This document shows positions 29,377-40,171 of a DNA stretch of 64,000 bases, piece by piece. Under the pieces are notes generated by a model. The model saw nothing but the letters and a program-made list of their open reading frames with translations. It was not told where the DNA came from and did no database searches. Numbering within the stretch: the first letter of the stretch is position 1; each line of letters starts with the position of its first letter. The position numbers and the translations under genes are program-made. The DNA is from Bacillus zhangzhouensis (lineage in GTDB: Bacteria; Bacillota; Bacilli; Bacillales; Bacillaceae): contig CP099514.1 of assembly GCA_025809375.1 (NCBI GenBank), positions 248,001 to 312,000 of the forward strand. Reading direction: 5' to 3'.

Positions 29377-30807
29377 ATGAAAACAGCGACAGTATCAGCA
29401 CCAGAGAAACAAAAACGAAAACTTCAAATGCCGGATGCGTATGTTCTCTTATTTATGATTGCGCTGATTTGTACCATAGGAACGTATTTTGTACCAGCGG
29501 GTGAGTTTGATCGAAAGACATCTGGGGAGATCACAACAGCCATTCCTGGCAGCTATCATCGCATTGATCAATCACCAGTGAGTGCGGCGGGCTTTTTTAC
29601 AGCCATTCAAGAAGGGATGGTGGGGTCCTCTTCTATCATTTTTCTTATTCTATTTACGGGCGGAACCATTGCCATTTTGGAGAAGACAGGTGCTATTAAC
29701 GGGATGATTCACCATGTGATCAGCCGGTTTCAAACGAAGCAATTATTGTTTATTTGTATTGTTGGGGGATTATTTTCAGTCCTTGGAACGACCGGAATTG
29801 TCGTGAACTCTGTCATTGGATTTATTCCAATCGGCATCATTGTGGCGCGATCCTTGAAATGGGATGCAGTGGCAGGAGCGGCTGTCATTTACATCGGTTG
29901 TTATGCAGGATTTAATGCAACGATTTTATCTCCATCCCCATTAGGCTTATCACAAACGATTGCAGAGCTGCCAATCTTTTCTGGCATTGGCCTGCGTGTC
30001 ATTATTTATCTTTGTTTTCTTATTTCTAGTATTGTGTACATCTATTTATATACAAGACGTCTGAAGAATAAAGAAAAGGGAAGCATTCTTGGTGACGAGT
30101 GGTTTCCTGCTAAGGGGCTTGGCGGAGCCGATTCTGAATCTGTGGACAAGCCTGCCTTTACTGGCAGACATAAGCTGATTTTAGGGGTGTGCGGATTGTC
30201 ACTTGGAGGCTTCTTATATGGCGCACTTCAGCTTGGCTGGACCGATAAGGAAATGGCAGGTGTGTTCATTTTTATGGCAATTGCTGCTGGACTGCTCGGG
30301 GGATTAGCAGCCAATGATATTGCGAAAACATTTATTATCGGGTGTCAAAGCCTTGTATACGGCGCACTTATTGTGGGGATGGCACGCTGTATTTCGGTCA
30401 TTTTAGAAAACGGGAAGCTGCTTGATACAGTTGTCAACGGCTTGGCGAGTATGCTGACAGGATTTAGTCCCATCGCTGGTGCGATCGGGATGTATATTGC
30501 GAGTGCGCTTCTTCACTTTTTGATTTCATCAGGATCAGGAGAAGCTGTTGTCTTTATCCCGATTCTTGCGCCGCTGGCTGATTTAATGGGCATCACAAGA
30601 CAGGTAGCTGTAGAAGCGGTGATGCTTGGCGAAGGGGTGGTCAACTGTATCAATCCGACTTCTGGTGTGTTGATGGCTGTGCTTGCTGCAAGTGGTATTC
30701 CTTATGTAAAGTGGTTGCGTTTTATGGTGCCGCTTGCCCTCATTTGGTTTGTTATCGGTCTTGTATTTATTTGTATCGGGGTCATGATCAACTGGGGACC
30801 TTATTAA
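29377..30807 (+). CDS. ycgA: YfcC-family membrane transporter YcgA
   Basis: A 476-residue polytopic protein with about twelve hydrophobic segments. The N-terminal [10 protein letters not shown] motif and the late [18 protein letters not shown] segment identify the YfcC / AbgT-related (C4-dicarboxylate or basic amino acid type) family. ATG at 29377 has GGGGAGG upstream. It sits divergent from amhX, so import of a conjugate and its hydrolysis could be linked; that is inference from gene order, which is the same in B. subtilis. Substrate is unknown. Confidence 0.87.
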   Translation: MKTATVSAPEKQKRKLQMPDAYVLLFMIALICTIGTYFVPAGEFDRKTSGEITTAIPGSYHRIDQSPVSAAGFFTAIQEGMVGSSSIIFLILFTGGTIAILEKTGAINGMIHHVISRFQTKQLLFICIVGGLFSVLGTTGIVVNSVIGFIPIGIIVARSLKWDAVAGAAVIYIGCYAGFNATILSPSPLGLSQTIAELPIFSGIGLRVIIYLCFLISSIVYIYLYTRRLKNKEKGSILGDEWFPAKGLGGADSESVDKPAFTGRHKLILGVCGLSLGGFLYGALQLGWTDKEMAGVFIFMAIAAGLLGGLAANDIAKTFIIGCQSLVYGALIVGMARCISVILENGKLLDTVVNGLASMLTGFSPIAGAIGMYIASALLHFLISSGSGEAVVFIPILAPLADLMGITRQVAVEAVMLGEGVVNCINPTSGVLMAVLAASGIPYVKWLRFMVPLALIWFVIGLVFICIGVMINWGPY

Positions 30808-30815
30808 ACATGTAT

Positions 30816-30847
30816 GAAGCTGCCGAAGAGCGTTTGGCAGCTTTTTC
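30816..30847 (+). terminator. Terminator of ycgA
   Basis: GAAGCTGCC pairs with GGCAGCTTTTT across an 11-base loop. Confidence 0.9.
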
Positions 30848-30943
30848 TTGTGGAAATATGTATGGAATCAGCGTTTTGAAAGCACAATAAATGTATTCAC
30901 AAATTCGCTACATATTTTTTTTGAGCTGTCCCCTTGCAAAAGT

Positions 30944-30984
30944 TTGTGAAATGTTGCACAATATGAATGTGAAATAATTCACAT
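30944..30984 (+). promoter_or_regulatory. Two Rex-type operators upstream of ldh
   Basis: TTGTGAAATGTTGCACAA (30944-30961) and ATGTGAAATAATTCACAT (30967-30984) match the Rex consensus TTGTGAAATWWTTCACAA. Rex releases DNA when the NADH/NAD+ ratio rises, so ldh and lctP should be induced by oxygen limitation, as in B. subtilis. Confidence 0.88.
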
Positions 30985-31024
30985 AATAAAAACAGCTTAG
31001 TTTTTACTCAGGAGGATGAGATAA

Positions 31025-31972
<948 letters not shown>

Positions 31973-32015
31973 TCAATTAAAAGCAACCTATCTGAGCAGA
32001 AAAGGATGATTTAAT

Positions 32016-33638
32016 ATGTGGCAGCAAATATATGATCCGTTTGGTAATGAATTCGTCAGTGCATTTGTGGCAATGCTCCCAATCTTGTTTTTTCTTCTTG
32101 CATTAACCGTTTTTAAGTTAAAAGGTGTTTTAGCTGCTTGTTTTACCTTAATCGTCAGTTTTGTAACAGCTGTTTTCTTCTTTCATATGCCAGTTGAAAA
32201 GGCATTATCTGCTGTGCTGCTCGGTATATCTAATGGGCTGTGGCCGATTGGATATATCGTCATCATGGCGGTATGGCTCTATAAAATTGCGGTGAAATCT
32301 GGTAAGTTCGATGTCATTCGTTCTAGTATTGCAGGAATCTCTCAAGATCAACGTCTTCAGCTCTTATTCATTGGTTTTAGTTTTAACGCATTTTTAGAGG
32401 GAGCTGCTGGGTTTGGTGTACCGATTGCGATCAGTGCCGCTCTTTTAACAGAGCTTGGGTTTAAACCGCTGAAAGCTGCGATGCTCTGCTTAATTGCCAA
32501 TGCTGCGTCTGGCGCATTTGGTGCTGTAGGTATCCCAGTCATTACAGGGGCGCAAATGGGCAATATGACGCCGCTTGCATTATCTCAAACCCTTGTGTTT
32601 ACGATTCCGTTTATTTCATTCTGTATTCCGTTCCTACTTATTCTCATTGTGGACGGATTCAAAGGAATTAAAGAAACGCTCCCTGCCTTGCTTGTTGTGA
32701 GTGGAAGTTATGCCATTTTGCAAGCTGTCACAATGGTGACAATGGGTCCTGAACTTGCCAATATTATTTCTGCATTAGCAAGTATGGGAATCTTGGCTTT
32801 ATTTCTTCGGAAATGGCAGCCAAAACACATTTATCGTGAAGAAGGAGCGCCAGATATTGAGCAGAAACAAACGTACCGCGGAGTTGAAATACTGAAAGCA
32901 TGGTCTCCGTTCTATATTTTAACTGTTGTTATTACGGTATGGAGTCTGCCAGCATTTAAAGCATTGTTTGCTGTAGGCGGACCGCTTAACTGGACGACCA
33001 TTTTAGTGAAAATGCCATTTTTACATCAGCAAATTATGAAATTACCACCAATTGCACAAACAGAAACACCTATTGATGCAATCTTTAAAATGGATGTCAT
33101 CAGTGCAACGGGTACTGCCATTCTGATTGCGGTGATGCTGACAGGGCTGTTTAGCAGACATATTACATTAACAGAAGGCGCTGCCTGCTTAAAAGCGGCG
33201 GTGAAAGAGCTTTGGGTCCCTGTTCTTACCATTTGTTTTGTCATGGGCTTTGCCAACCTGGCAAACTTTGCTGGACTAAGTTCAGCGATTGGACTTGCTC
33301 TTGCCAAAACAGGCGACTTGTTCCCGCTTGTCAGCCCGGTGCTTGGCTGGATCGGCGTGTTTATTACGGGGTCTGTCGTAAGTAACAACGCTTTATTCGG
33401 CAACCTTCAGGCAGTCACTGCTTCTCAAATCGGCTCACAAGCAGGTTTGTTAATTGGAGCGAACACGACCGGTGGTGTGATGGCGAAATTAATTTCGCCA
33501 CAATCTATCGCCATTGCTACAGCAGCTGTTGGAGAAACAGGTAAAGAATCTGCGCTCTTCAAAAAGACCGTGAAGTACAGCTTCATCCTGCTCGGCATTG
33601 TATGTATATGGACATTCATTCTTGCTCAATTTGTATAA
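32016..33638 (+). CDS. lctP: L-lactate permease
   Basis: A 540-residue polytopic protein of the lactate permease family with twelve or more hydrophobic segments. Conserved segments include [19 protein letters not shown] and [17 protein letters not shown]. It should move lactate with protons and may export fermentation lactate or take it up. ATG follows AAAAGGATGATTTAAT. Cotranscribed with ldh and ended by a bidirectional terminator. Confidence 0.95.
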   Translation: MWQQIYDPFGNEFVSAFVAMLPILFFLLALTVFKLKGVLAACFTLIVSFVTAVFFFHMPVEKALSAVLLGISNGLWPIGYIVIMAVWLYKIAVKSGKFDVIRSSIAGISQDQRLQLLFIGFSFNAFLEGAAGFGVPIAISAALLTELGFKPLKAAMLCLIANAASGAFGAVGIPVITGAQMGNMTPLALSQTLVFTIPFISFCIPFLLILIVDGFKGIKETLPALLVVSGSYAILQAVTMVTMGPELANIISALASMGILALFLRKWQPKHIYREEGAPDIEQKQTYRGVEILKAWSPFYILTVVITVWSLPAFKALFAVGGPLNWTTILVKMPFLHQQIMKLPPIAQTETPIDAIFKMDVISATGTAILIAVMLTGLFSRHITLTEGAACLKAAVKELWVPVLTICFVMGFANLANFAGLSSAIGLALAKTGDLFPLVSPVLGWIGVFITGSVVSNNALFGNLQAVTASQIGSQAGLLIGANTTGGVMAKLISPQSIAIATAAVGETGKESALFKKTVKYSFILLGIVCIWTFILAQFV

Positions 33639-33653
33639 GTTGATAGATCGGTA

Positions 33654-33684
33654 TAAAAAAGACTGAGATCGCTCAGTCTTTTTC
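33654..33684. terminator. Bidirectional terminator lctP / ntdR
   Basis: AAAAAGACTGAG-ATCG-CTCAGTCTTTTT forms a perfect stem between two convergent genes. Confidence 0.95.
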
Positions 33685-33685
33685 T

Positions 33686-34675
33686 TTATGTAGATTCTCT
33701 TGTCACCAGCCGGGTAGGCAGCTGAATATGTTCGCGCTGTAATGGTTTTTGGTCTTGCAGGAGTGCGATCATTTGCTGTACAGACCGCTGGCCAAGCTCT
33801 ACGATCGGTATGTCAATCGTGGTGATCGTTGGAGCTGTCACCTCGCATATGTCTTGGTTGTCATAGCCGATGACCGCTAGTTCTTCGGGAATTTGATAGC
33901 CGTATGAAATGGCCTGTTTAATGAGCCCTGCTGCGACTTGATCATTGCCCGTGAAAATGGCATCAGGCGTATCTGTCATGTGATGGATGACCTCCATTAA
34001 GCGGAAGCCGTCTTCAATGGTAAAAGCCTCTCCAAACAGCCAATCGTCTTGCAGCTGCAAACCGTGAGCAGAGAGTGCATCAAGATAGCCCTGTCTCCTT
34101 TGTTTCTGAGCTTCACTGCTATCTGTATCAAAGCAAAACCCAATCGATTTTCGACCCGACCGAATCAAGTAGTCCACCGCCTTATAGGCGGCTTCCCGCT
34201 CATCGTATCCAATAATCGGGATGTTTGCTGTTTGATGATATTCATTTGCCATGACAATGGGGCCGTTTGTTAAAAACGGCTCAATCTTTTCCCACTGATT
34301 TTCTAATGCCCCCAATATGACCCCATCTACTTCTTTTCTTTTTAATAATTGAAGCCCTTCAAGCTCTAATGCTTCTTGATAAAACGTCTGGAGCACGATG
34401 GCTTTATATCCTTGATCCAGCGCTTCCTTTGAAATGCCTTTAATCAATTGTGCAAAAAAAGGATGGTCCACAGCTGGAACAGACACCGCAATGGTTTTTG
34501 TCTGATGTGACCTTAGTGTGCGGGCTGCTGAACTCGGTGTATATTCCATTTCTTTCATCACCTGCAAAATGAGTTGCCGTTTTTCTTCTGAGACATATGG
34601 GTGATGGTTTAGCACTCTGGAAACAGTGGTGGTTGAAACCCCGCAGCGTTTAGCAATTTCATAAATTGTACACAT
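33686..34675 (-). CDS. ntdR: LacI-family regulator of the kanosamine genes
   Basis: A 329-residue LacI/GalR-family protein with an N-terminal helix-turn-helix YEIAKRCGVSTTTVSRVLN and a periplasmic-binding-like sensor domain. It is divergent from ntdA by about 108 bp, as NtdR is in B. subtilis, where it activates the ntd operon in response to a cluster product. ATG at 34675 has AAAGGA 9 bases upstream; the longer frame to 34696 lacks a site. Identity as NtdR rests on context and overall similarity. Confidence 0.85.
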   Translation of the reverse strand: MCTIYEIAKRCGVSTTTVSRVLNHHPYVSEEKRQLILQVMKEMEYTPSSAARTLRSHQTKTIAVSVPAVDHPFFAQLIKGISKEALDQGYKAIVLQTFYQEALELEGLQLLKRKEVDGVILGALENQWEKIEPFLTNGPIVMANEYHQTANIPIIGYDEREAAYKAVDYLIRSGRKSIGFCFDTDSSEAQKQRRQGYLDALSAHGLQLQDDWLFGEAFTIEDGFRLMEVIHHMTDTPDAIFTGNDQVAAGLIKQAISYGYQIPEELAVIGYDNQDICEVTAPTITTIDIPIVELGQRSVQQMIALLQDQKPLQREHIQLPTRLVTREST

Positions 34676-34783
34676 ATTAACAAATCCTTTACACAAAGTT
34701 ATTGTTCTGAAATCGATAACATCATTTACAATGTGAAATAGTTAAATATTAACAAAAGGAATTGATTAATTGGAGGGAATGGA
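34676..34783. promoter_or_regulatory. ntdR / ntdA divergent promoter region
   Basis: Two dyads are visible: GTTATTG/CGATAAC arms spanning 34698-34720 with one mismatch, and GTTAAATATTAAC at 34741-34753. A possible sigma-A promoter for ntdA is TTTACA (34725-34730) with TATTAA (34747-34752), 16 bases apart. Either dyad may be an NtdR operator; neither was compared with a known site. Confidence 0.45.
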
Positions 34784-36109
34784 ATGCAAATATTGACGAA
34801 GATATCAGGTAAAAGCAAGGATTATCTTCCTTTGCTAGATATGATCAATCAAGGTGTTCAAGTTAAGGCCGATTCAGTTGAAAAGCATCTAGCAAATGAA
34901 AAGCTGATGACGTTCCTTGAGCAAGATATGGACCGTACAGGTTTGGAAAAAATTCTCTTCCATTATAAACAAAGTAAGGAAAAAAAGATACCGTTCCTGC
35001 CAGTTGATAAACTAATTTCAGAGGATGAAATCAATGATATTATGCAGGTGCTGAAGGAAGTATTGAGCTCTGGCCGTTTTACTTCAGGACCATATATTCC
35101 GACGTTTGAAAAGGCAATTGCTGCGTACTTAGGGAAGAAATATGTCATCGCCACTTCAAGCGGAACAGATGCGCTGATGATCAGTCTCATATCAGCAGGC
35201 GTCCATCCAGGAGACGAGGTGATTTTGCCGGCCAATAGTTTTGCTGCAACAGAAAATGCGGTGCTTGCCATTGGGGCTGTTCCGGTGTATGCCGATATTG
35301 ATCCTGAAACCTACTGCCTGGAACCGAGTGAAATAGAGAAGTATATCACAGATAAAACGGTATGCATTCTACCGGTTCATTTATATGGAAAGCAAGCGGA
35401 TATGAAGGCTATTTCGGCGATTGCGAAACAGCATGGGTTGAAAAGCATTGAAGATGGCTGTCAAGCGATTGGCAGCAGCGGCCTTGGCGCTTATGGAGAT
35501 GGACTTGTTCTCAGCTTTAATCCATACAAAAACTTTGGGGTCTGCGGAAAGGCGGGAGCCATTGCTACAAATGATGAGGTCTTAGCGGAAAAATGCATAG
35601 AGATCAGCTATCACGGCTTTGAAGCTGGAAAGAAAAATGTCAAACGCAGTGACTACGGCTTTAATTCCAAAATTGATAATTTACAGGCAGCGATCGGACT
35701 CGAACGAATGAAGTATTTAGGATTGCAAAACTTTAAACGTTTTTACTTAGCTAAGCGATACATTGATCAGCTGCAAACGCTTGAGGATGAAGGATACATG
35801 AAGCTTCCGAAGCTGACGGTTGACCATGTATGGCATCTGTTCCCGATTAGAGTGCTACAGGGAGACCGAGATGAACTGGCAGCGAAATTGCTGGAAATCG
35901 GCATAGAGACTGATGTCTATTACCCGGTTCTATCGCATCAGCATCAAACAAATCTTGTTTCTCAAAAGTATAGGCAAACGACGCTTCCACACACGGAAAA
36001 AGCAGCGCAGCAAATACTTCACCTGCCGCTTTATCCAGGAATGCCGCTGCAAGATCAGGAGAAGGTTATCGAGGGGGTTCATCATGTTATCAAGTCTTCC
36101 ATTCAATAA
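34784..36109 (+). CDS. ntdA: 3-oxo-glucose-6-phosphate aminotransferase NtdA
   Basis: A 441-residue PLP enzyme of the DegT/DnrJ/EryC1/StrS sugar aminotransferase family, the same length as B. subtilis NtdA. The Schiff-base Lys is in SFNPYKNFG (about residue 247), preceded by EDGCQAIG and SSGTDALMI. It converts 3-oxo-glucose 6-phosphate and glutamate into kanosamine 6-phosphate. An N-terminal extension of about 70 residues, typical of NtdA, precedes the aminotransferase fold. ATG follows GGAGGGAATGG. Its 3' end overlaps ntdB by 26 bp. Confidence 0.94.
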   Translation: MQILTKISGKSKDYLPLLDMINQGVQVKADSVEKHLANEKLMTFLEQDMDRTGLEKILFHYKQSKEKKIPFLPVDKLISEDEINDIMQVLKEVLSSGRFTSGPYIPTFEKAIAAYLGKKYVIATSSGTDALMISLISAGVHPGDEVILPANSFAATENAVLAIGAVPVYADIDPETYCLEPSEIEKYITDKTVCILPVHLYGKQADMKAISAIAKQHGLKSIEDGCQAIGSSGLGAYGDGLVLSFNPYKNFGVCGKAGAIATNDEVLAEKCIEISYHGFEAGKKNVKRSDYGFNSKIDNLQAAIGLERMKYLGLQNFKRFYLAKRYIDQLQTLEDEGYMKLPKLTVDHVWHLFPIRVLQGDRDELAAKLLEIGIETDVYYPVLSHQHQTNLVSQKYRQTTLPHTEKAAQQILHLPLYPGMPLQDQEKVIEGVHHVIKSSIQ

Positions 36110-36950
36110 AAAACTGCTCAATCAGCCGAAGAATCCGCAGTGGATCGTCTTCTGTGATTTTGATGAAACGTATTATTCTCACAGAATGACAGAGGAGCAG
36201 AGAGAGGATGTCAAGCGGCTGGAAGCCTTTGTAGCAGAAAAGAGTGAAGCGGGACAGCTCTTGTTGGGATGGGTGACGGGAAGCAGCCTCGATGCTGTCA
36301 CGAGCAAAATGGAAAAAGGCGGTTTTCATCAATTCCCGCATTTCATTGCGTCTAACTTAGGGACTGAGATTGTATATACGTCGGATGCTCTTTTTGGACA
36401 ACCAGATGCAGAGTGGATGAAACGGCTGGATGCGCAGGGCTTCTCAGATGAAAAAGTCGAAGACATATTGAAAACTGTCCGAGAAAAGGGAATTTCCCTC
36501 AGGCCGCAAACACAGCTGGGCAGCTCAGGGTATAAGAAGAATTTCTATTATCAGGAGCAGGATGAACGGACGGATCTTCATCACCTATCATTTATTCAAA
36601 CACTGGCTAAAGAGCGAGGTGTGGCGGTCAACATCAACAAATGCAACCCGCTTGCAGGAGATCCTGCGGATTGTTATGATGTCGATTTTTTACCAGTAGG
36701 AACAGGAAAGGATGAAATTGTCCGCTTTATGCTGGACCAATATGATCTATCGAAAGATCAAGGCTTTGCCTTTGGTGACAGTGGGAACGATTTGCGGATG
36801 ATTCAATCCGTCACGCACGGTTTCCTTGTCCAAAATGCGACAGCCGAAGCCAAACGGCACCATCACCAAATTTGTCATCATGGATATGCAAAAGGAATCT
36901 ATGAAACACTGAAAACAGTGATGTATAAACATGAGGAGGCACATTCATGA
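36084..36950 (+). CDS. ntdB: Kanosamine-6-phosphate phosphatase NtdB
   Basis: A 288-residue HAD phosphatase with motif I FCDFDETYYS (nucleophile Asp), and motif IV FGDSGNDLRM, of the Cof/SPP cap type. It removes phosphate from kanosamine 6-phosphate, the last step of kanosamine synthesis. ATG at 36084 has GAGGGGG 7 bases upstream and homology begins there; the open frame back to 35913 is within ntdA coding sequence. It overlaps ntdC by 4 bp. Confidence 0.93.
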   Translation: MLSSLPFNKKLLNQPKNPQWIVFCDFDETYYSHRMTEEQREDVKRLEAFVAEKSEAGQLLLGWVTGSSLDAVTSKMEKGGFHQFPHFIASNLGTEIVYTSDALFGQPDAEWMKRLDAQGFSDEKVEDILKTVREKGISLRPQTQLGSSGYKKNFYYQEQDERTDLHHLSFIQTLAKERGVAVNINKCNPLAGDPADCYDVDFLPVGTGKDEIVRFMLDQYDLSKDQGFAFGDSGNDLRMIQSVTHGFLVQNATAEAKRHHHQICHHGYAKGIYETLKTVMYKHEEAHS

Positions 36951-37993
36951 AGAAAATTGGAATTGTTGGAGCAGGGAATATTGCAAAAGCACATGCAAGA
37001 GCATTATCAACGATTAAAGGTGCTGAATTATCCGGTGTCTATGATTTGCATGAGTCGGTCGCACAGGGATTCATTAAACAGTACGGCGGACGTGTCTATT
37101 CAAGTATTGAGACACTGGCAGATACCTGTGATGGATTGATCATTGCATCCCCTAATTTTTGTCACAAAGACCATGCCCTTCAGTCGCTAAGAGCAGGACA
37201 GCCGATTTTATGTGAAAAACCGATGGCTGTGTCGCTGAAGGAAGCGAAGGAAATGGTGGAGACAGCCAGACAGTTCAAGGTTCAAGCCAGTATGGGCTTT
37301 AACTACCGTTATTTATCTTTTGTGAATATATTGAAGAACTTGATTGCCAACGGCGAATTAGGCCGCATTTTGACCGTCAGAACTCATTTTAAGAAAAACA
37401 GTGCCCTCAGAAGAAAGACTTTTTCGTGGAGAGACAGCGGCGAAAGTCTGCGTACGAGCGGTGCACTAGGGGATCTCGGTATTCATTTGATTGATATGCT
37501 GTGGTACTTATTTGGCAGTGAAATGAAGAAAGAATCACTTAACACCAAGATGCTGACACATGTAAAGGAAAAAGAAGAGAAAAAGGTTCAGGTGGATGAT
37601 CATACCGAAATTTTCGGGCAGATGGAGAATCAAGTGTTCTTTCATTTGGTGACATCCAAAAGCACGCAGCCTGAGGAATGTGGATTCAGTGTAGAAGTCG
37701 TTGGTCATGACAAGGTATTCAAATACCATACGAACATGAAAAACGAATATGAGATCAGTGATGGATTGTGTGTGGAGCGTCATCAAATGCCGCAAACTTT
37801 GCTGACAGATCCACCAAATGAATTTTACGGATGGTCTGATACATTCCGCGATCAGCTGATGCACTGGGTGAATACAGATTCATACCCATCACATATGAAG
37901 GTCGCTGATTTTAAAGATGGGTATCGCGCGCAGGCTGCGCTCAATACATGCTTTGAGAGGGAAGAGGCAGTTGTCTCTGCCCAGGCATATTAA
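36947..37993 (+). CDS. ntdC: Glucose-6-phosphate 3-dehydrogenase NtdC
   Basis: A 348-residue GFO/IDH/MocA oxidoreductase with Rossmann motif GIVGAGNIAKAHAR, the catalytic Lys in CEKPMAV, and DLGIHLIDML carrying the Asp and His. It uses NAD to oxidise carbon 3 of glucose 6-phosphate, the first step to kanosamine. ATG overlaps the ntdB stop (ATGA) with GAGGAGG just upstream. With NtdA and NtdB this makes the full three-enzyme route. Confidence 0.94.
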   Translation: MKKIGIVGAGNIAKAHARALSTIKGAELSGVYDLHESVAQGFIKQYGGRVYSSIETLADTCDGLIIASPNFCHKDHALQSLRAGQPILCEKPMAVSLKEAKEMVETARQFKVQASMGFNYRYLSFVNILKNLIANGELGRILTVRTHFKKNSALRRKTFSWRDSGESLRTSGALGDLGIHLIDMLWYLFGSEMKKESLNTKMLTHVKEKEEKKVQVDDHTEIFGQMENQVFFHLVTSKSTQPEECGFSVEVVGHDKVFKYHTNMKNEYEISDGLCVERHQMPQTLLTDPPNEFYGWSDTFRDQLMHWVNTDSYPSHMKVADFKDGYRAQAALNTCFEREEAVVSAQAY

Positions 37994-38044
37994 AGAGGTG
38001 GGGCGGAGGATGTGACTCCGCTCCTTTTTAGAGGAAGTGAAAAG

Positions 38045-39235
38045 ATGAAAAAGGTATTCTATTTTGGCTGTGTCTTTTATTTTTTTATTGGGACCATTCA
38101 TGTATTTTTTGGTAGCTTAACGCCTTATTTGCTGTCGAGTTACGATAAGGGCCCCGGGGAATTATCATCTTTAATTTTTTTTCAGTTTATTGGTTTTTTG
38201 ACAGGTGTTCTGTTATCCCCCATTCTAGTGAGAAAAAAAGGCTATGGTGCTGTTCTGACCATGGGTCTTTTGCTGATGATCGGCTCACTTCTGCTGGGGC
38301 TATTGGTGCCGGGCTGGACAACGCTTGTGCTGGCAGGTTTTTTTCTTGGGAGCGGCGCAGGCAGTCTTGAGACAACAGCCGGTGCGTATGTCATTTCGAT
38401 GGCTAATAGTGCAAAGCGAATCAGTATTATGGAGGTCTTTTTTGGATTAGGTGCGCTGTTATTTCCACTGGTGATTCTGCTGACTGTCACAGAACAGACA
38501 TGGCACTATGTGTTTTTATTTCAGGTGGGTGCGCTGACATTTTTCCTCATACTCTGGCTCGTTTTGATGAACAAACAGCCTCATGGACAGATGGATGCTC
38601 CTTCAAAAGGAGAGGCGGGGAAACCGTCTTTACTTGTTGATCGAAACAATCGAATGATCGTGGTGATTATGATCTGCTTTGCCTTTTTCTACGCAGGGAT
38701 TGAAACGAATTTTGCGAACTTTTTGCCGTCGATCATGTTGGAAAAAGGGAGAGGAAATTGGGGCCTCTTTGCGGTCTCTACTTTCTGGACAGCGATCGTC
38801 ATCGGCAGGACCGTGATTGCGAGAAAAGCTGATCAGCTGCATCCGCTGCGTTTTTTAAAGCTAAGCGCATCACTGATGATTCTGCTGCTTGTGATATTCG
38901 CTCTGACAACCCACATCACCGCGCAGCTGATTCTCATCTTTTTTATCGGACTTTGCGCAGCTGGCATGTTTCCCATCGCACTGACAGCATCTGCTTTAAT
39001 GATTGAAAATGCCATCGATGAGGCGACGAGTTATTTTATTGCAGCCGCGAGCTTAGGCGGAGCCTGCTTGTCTTTTTTGATTGGATTTAGTCTTGAATGG
39101 GCAGGAGCGGCAAGTGCCGTCTTTGTATTTGTCTTCTTAGCTGTTCTTTTGTTTGCATCTGCGATTCAAATGAATCGTTCTAAGAAAAAAGAAACAGTAC
39201 ACGCGCAGCAGTCGTCACTGAAAGCAGATCGCTAA
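38045..39235 (+). CDS. glcP: GlcP-like sugar:proton MFS permease
   Basis: A 396-residue MFS protein with twelve hydrophobic segments, similar in size to B. subtilis GlcP (YhjI), which lies downstream of ntdC there and transports glucose/mannose. Segments GSGAGSLETTAGAYVISMA and the charge pair around ILVRKKG fit the FucP/GlcP branch. ATG at 38045 has AGAGGAAG upstream. It lies 52 bp from ntdC and probably belongs to the same operon, supplying sugar or possibly exporting kanosamine. Confidence 0.82.
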   Translation: MKKVFYFGCVFYFFIGTIHVFFGSLTPYLLSSYDKGPGELSSLIFFQFIGFLTGVLLSPILVRKKGYGAVLTMGLLLMIGSLLLGLLVPGWTTLVLAGFFLGSGAGSLETTAGAYVISMANSAKRISIMEVFFGLGALLFPLVILLTVTEQTWHYVFLFQVGALTFFLILWLVLMNKQPHGQMDAPSKGEAGKPSLLVDRNNRMIVVIMICFAFFYAGIETNFANFLPSIMLEKGRGNWGLFAVSTFWTAIVIGRTVIARKADQLHPLRFLKLSASLMILLLVIFALTTHITAQLILIFFIGLCAAGMFPIALTASALMIENAIDEATSYFIAAASLGGACLSFLIGFSLEWAGAASAVFVFVFLAVLLFASAIQMNRSKKKETVHAQQSSLKADR

Positions 39236-39348
39236 GCACATAATCAAGCGGCTCCCATGGTCCATCTGAAATGAGACAAAGGACTTGTACTAAAACGCAG
39301 AAAGTTTGAATAACATGTACAAGTCAGCATCAAAAGGAGGACATCTAT

Positions 39349-39978
39349 GTGGCGGTGTTTTTTGGTTATATCTTTTTAGGGTTGTCACTTTCTGCGCCTG
39401 TTGGGCCAGTCAATGCAGCCCAAATCGACAGAGGGATTAAAAGTGGTTTTTGGCATGCGTGGATTTTTGGTGTGGGGGCTATGGCTGCGGATATTGTCTA
39501 TATGCTTCTCATCTATTTTGGTGTCGCCCAGCTTTTGACTGCACCTCTTGTAAAAACTTTTTTGTGGCTGTTCGGCTTTTTCGTTTTGACCTATACCGGC
39601 ATTGAAAGTCTGCGTAAAATCAATTTGCAGGAGAGTCCGAAAAAGGACAGCGGAAACACATCAATTGGCAAATCGTTCATGACTGGATTTTTCATTTCTC
39701 TATCTAATCCGCTCAGTATTTTGTTTTGGCTTGGCATTTATGGCAGCATATTAGCCAATACAATCGAAAAGTATGGAGCTTCCCAAATGCTCATATACAG
39801 TATGGCTATTTTTATCGGCATGCTGATCTGGGATTTTAGTATGGCGCTGCTTGCTAGTTCGTTTAGGCGTTATTTAAGTGAACGTGTTTTACATGGCTTA
39901 TCCGTTCTTGCAGGTCTATCTTTAATTGGTTTCGGCGCCTATTTTGGGTATCAAGGGATTATGGCGTTGATTGGGTAG
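39349..39978 (+). CDS. ycgF: LysE-family exporter YcgF
   Basis: A 209-residue LysE/RhtB-type amino acid exporter with six hydrophobic segments. The start FFGYIFLGLSLSAPVGPVN and SLSNPLSILFWLG are family hallmarks. GTG at 39349 follows AAAGGAGG; an overlapping ATG in another frame is dead after ten codons. Position next to ycgG-ycgH-ycgI agrees with B. subtilis. Substrate is unknown. Confidence 0.9.
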   Translation: MAVFFGYIFLGLSLSAPVGPVNAAQIDRGIKSGFWHAWIFGVGAMAADIVYMLLIYFGVAQLLTAPLVKTFLWLFGFFVLTYTGIESLRKINLQESPKKDSGNTSIGKSFMTGFFISLSNPLSILFWLGIYGSILANTIEKYGASQMLIYSMAIFIGMLIWDFSMALLASSFRRYLSERVLHGLSVLAGLSLIGFGAYFGYQGIMALIG

Positions 39979-40171
39979 ATAAACAGAATATCACATTCTT
40001 GATTGAACGAGCTTCTGTTATGCGTGATAATAGAATAAAAGAAACAAATACCTGCTCAATTTGAATGGAAACCCATTTTGTCATGTGCTAGGAAAGTCGT
40101 GGAAGGACAGTCACAACAGTTATTTGCACCTCATAGGCTATGGAGAAGACGCTAAAACGAGGTGTAAGGAA

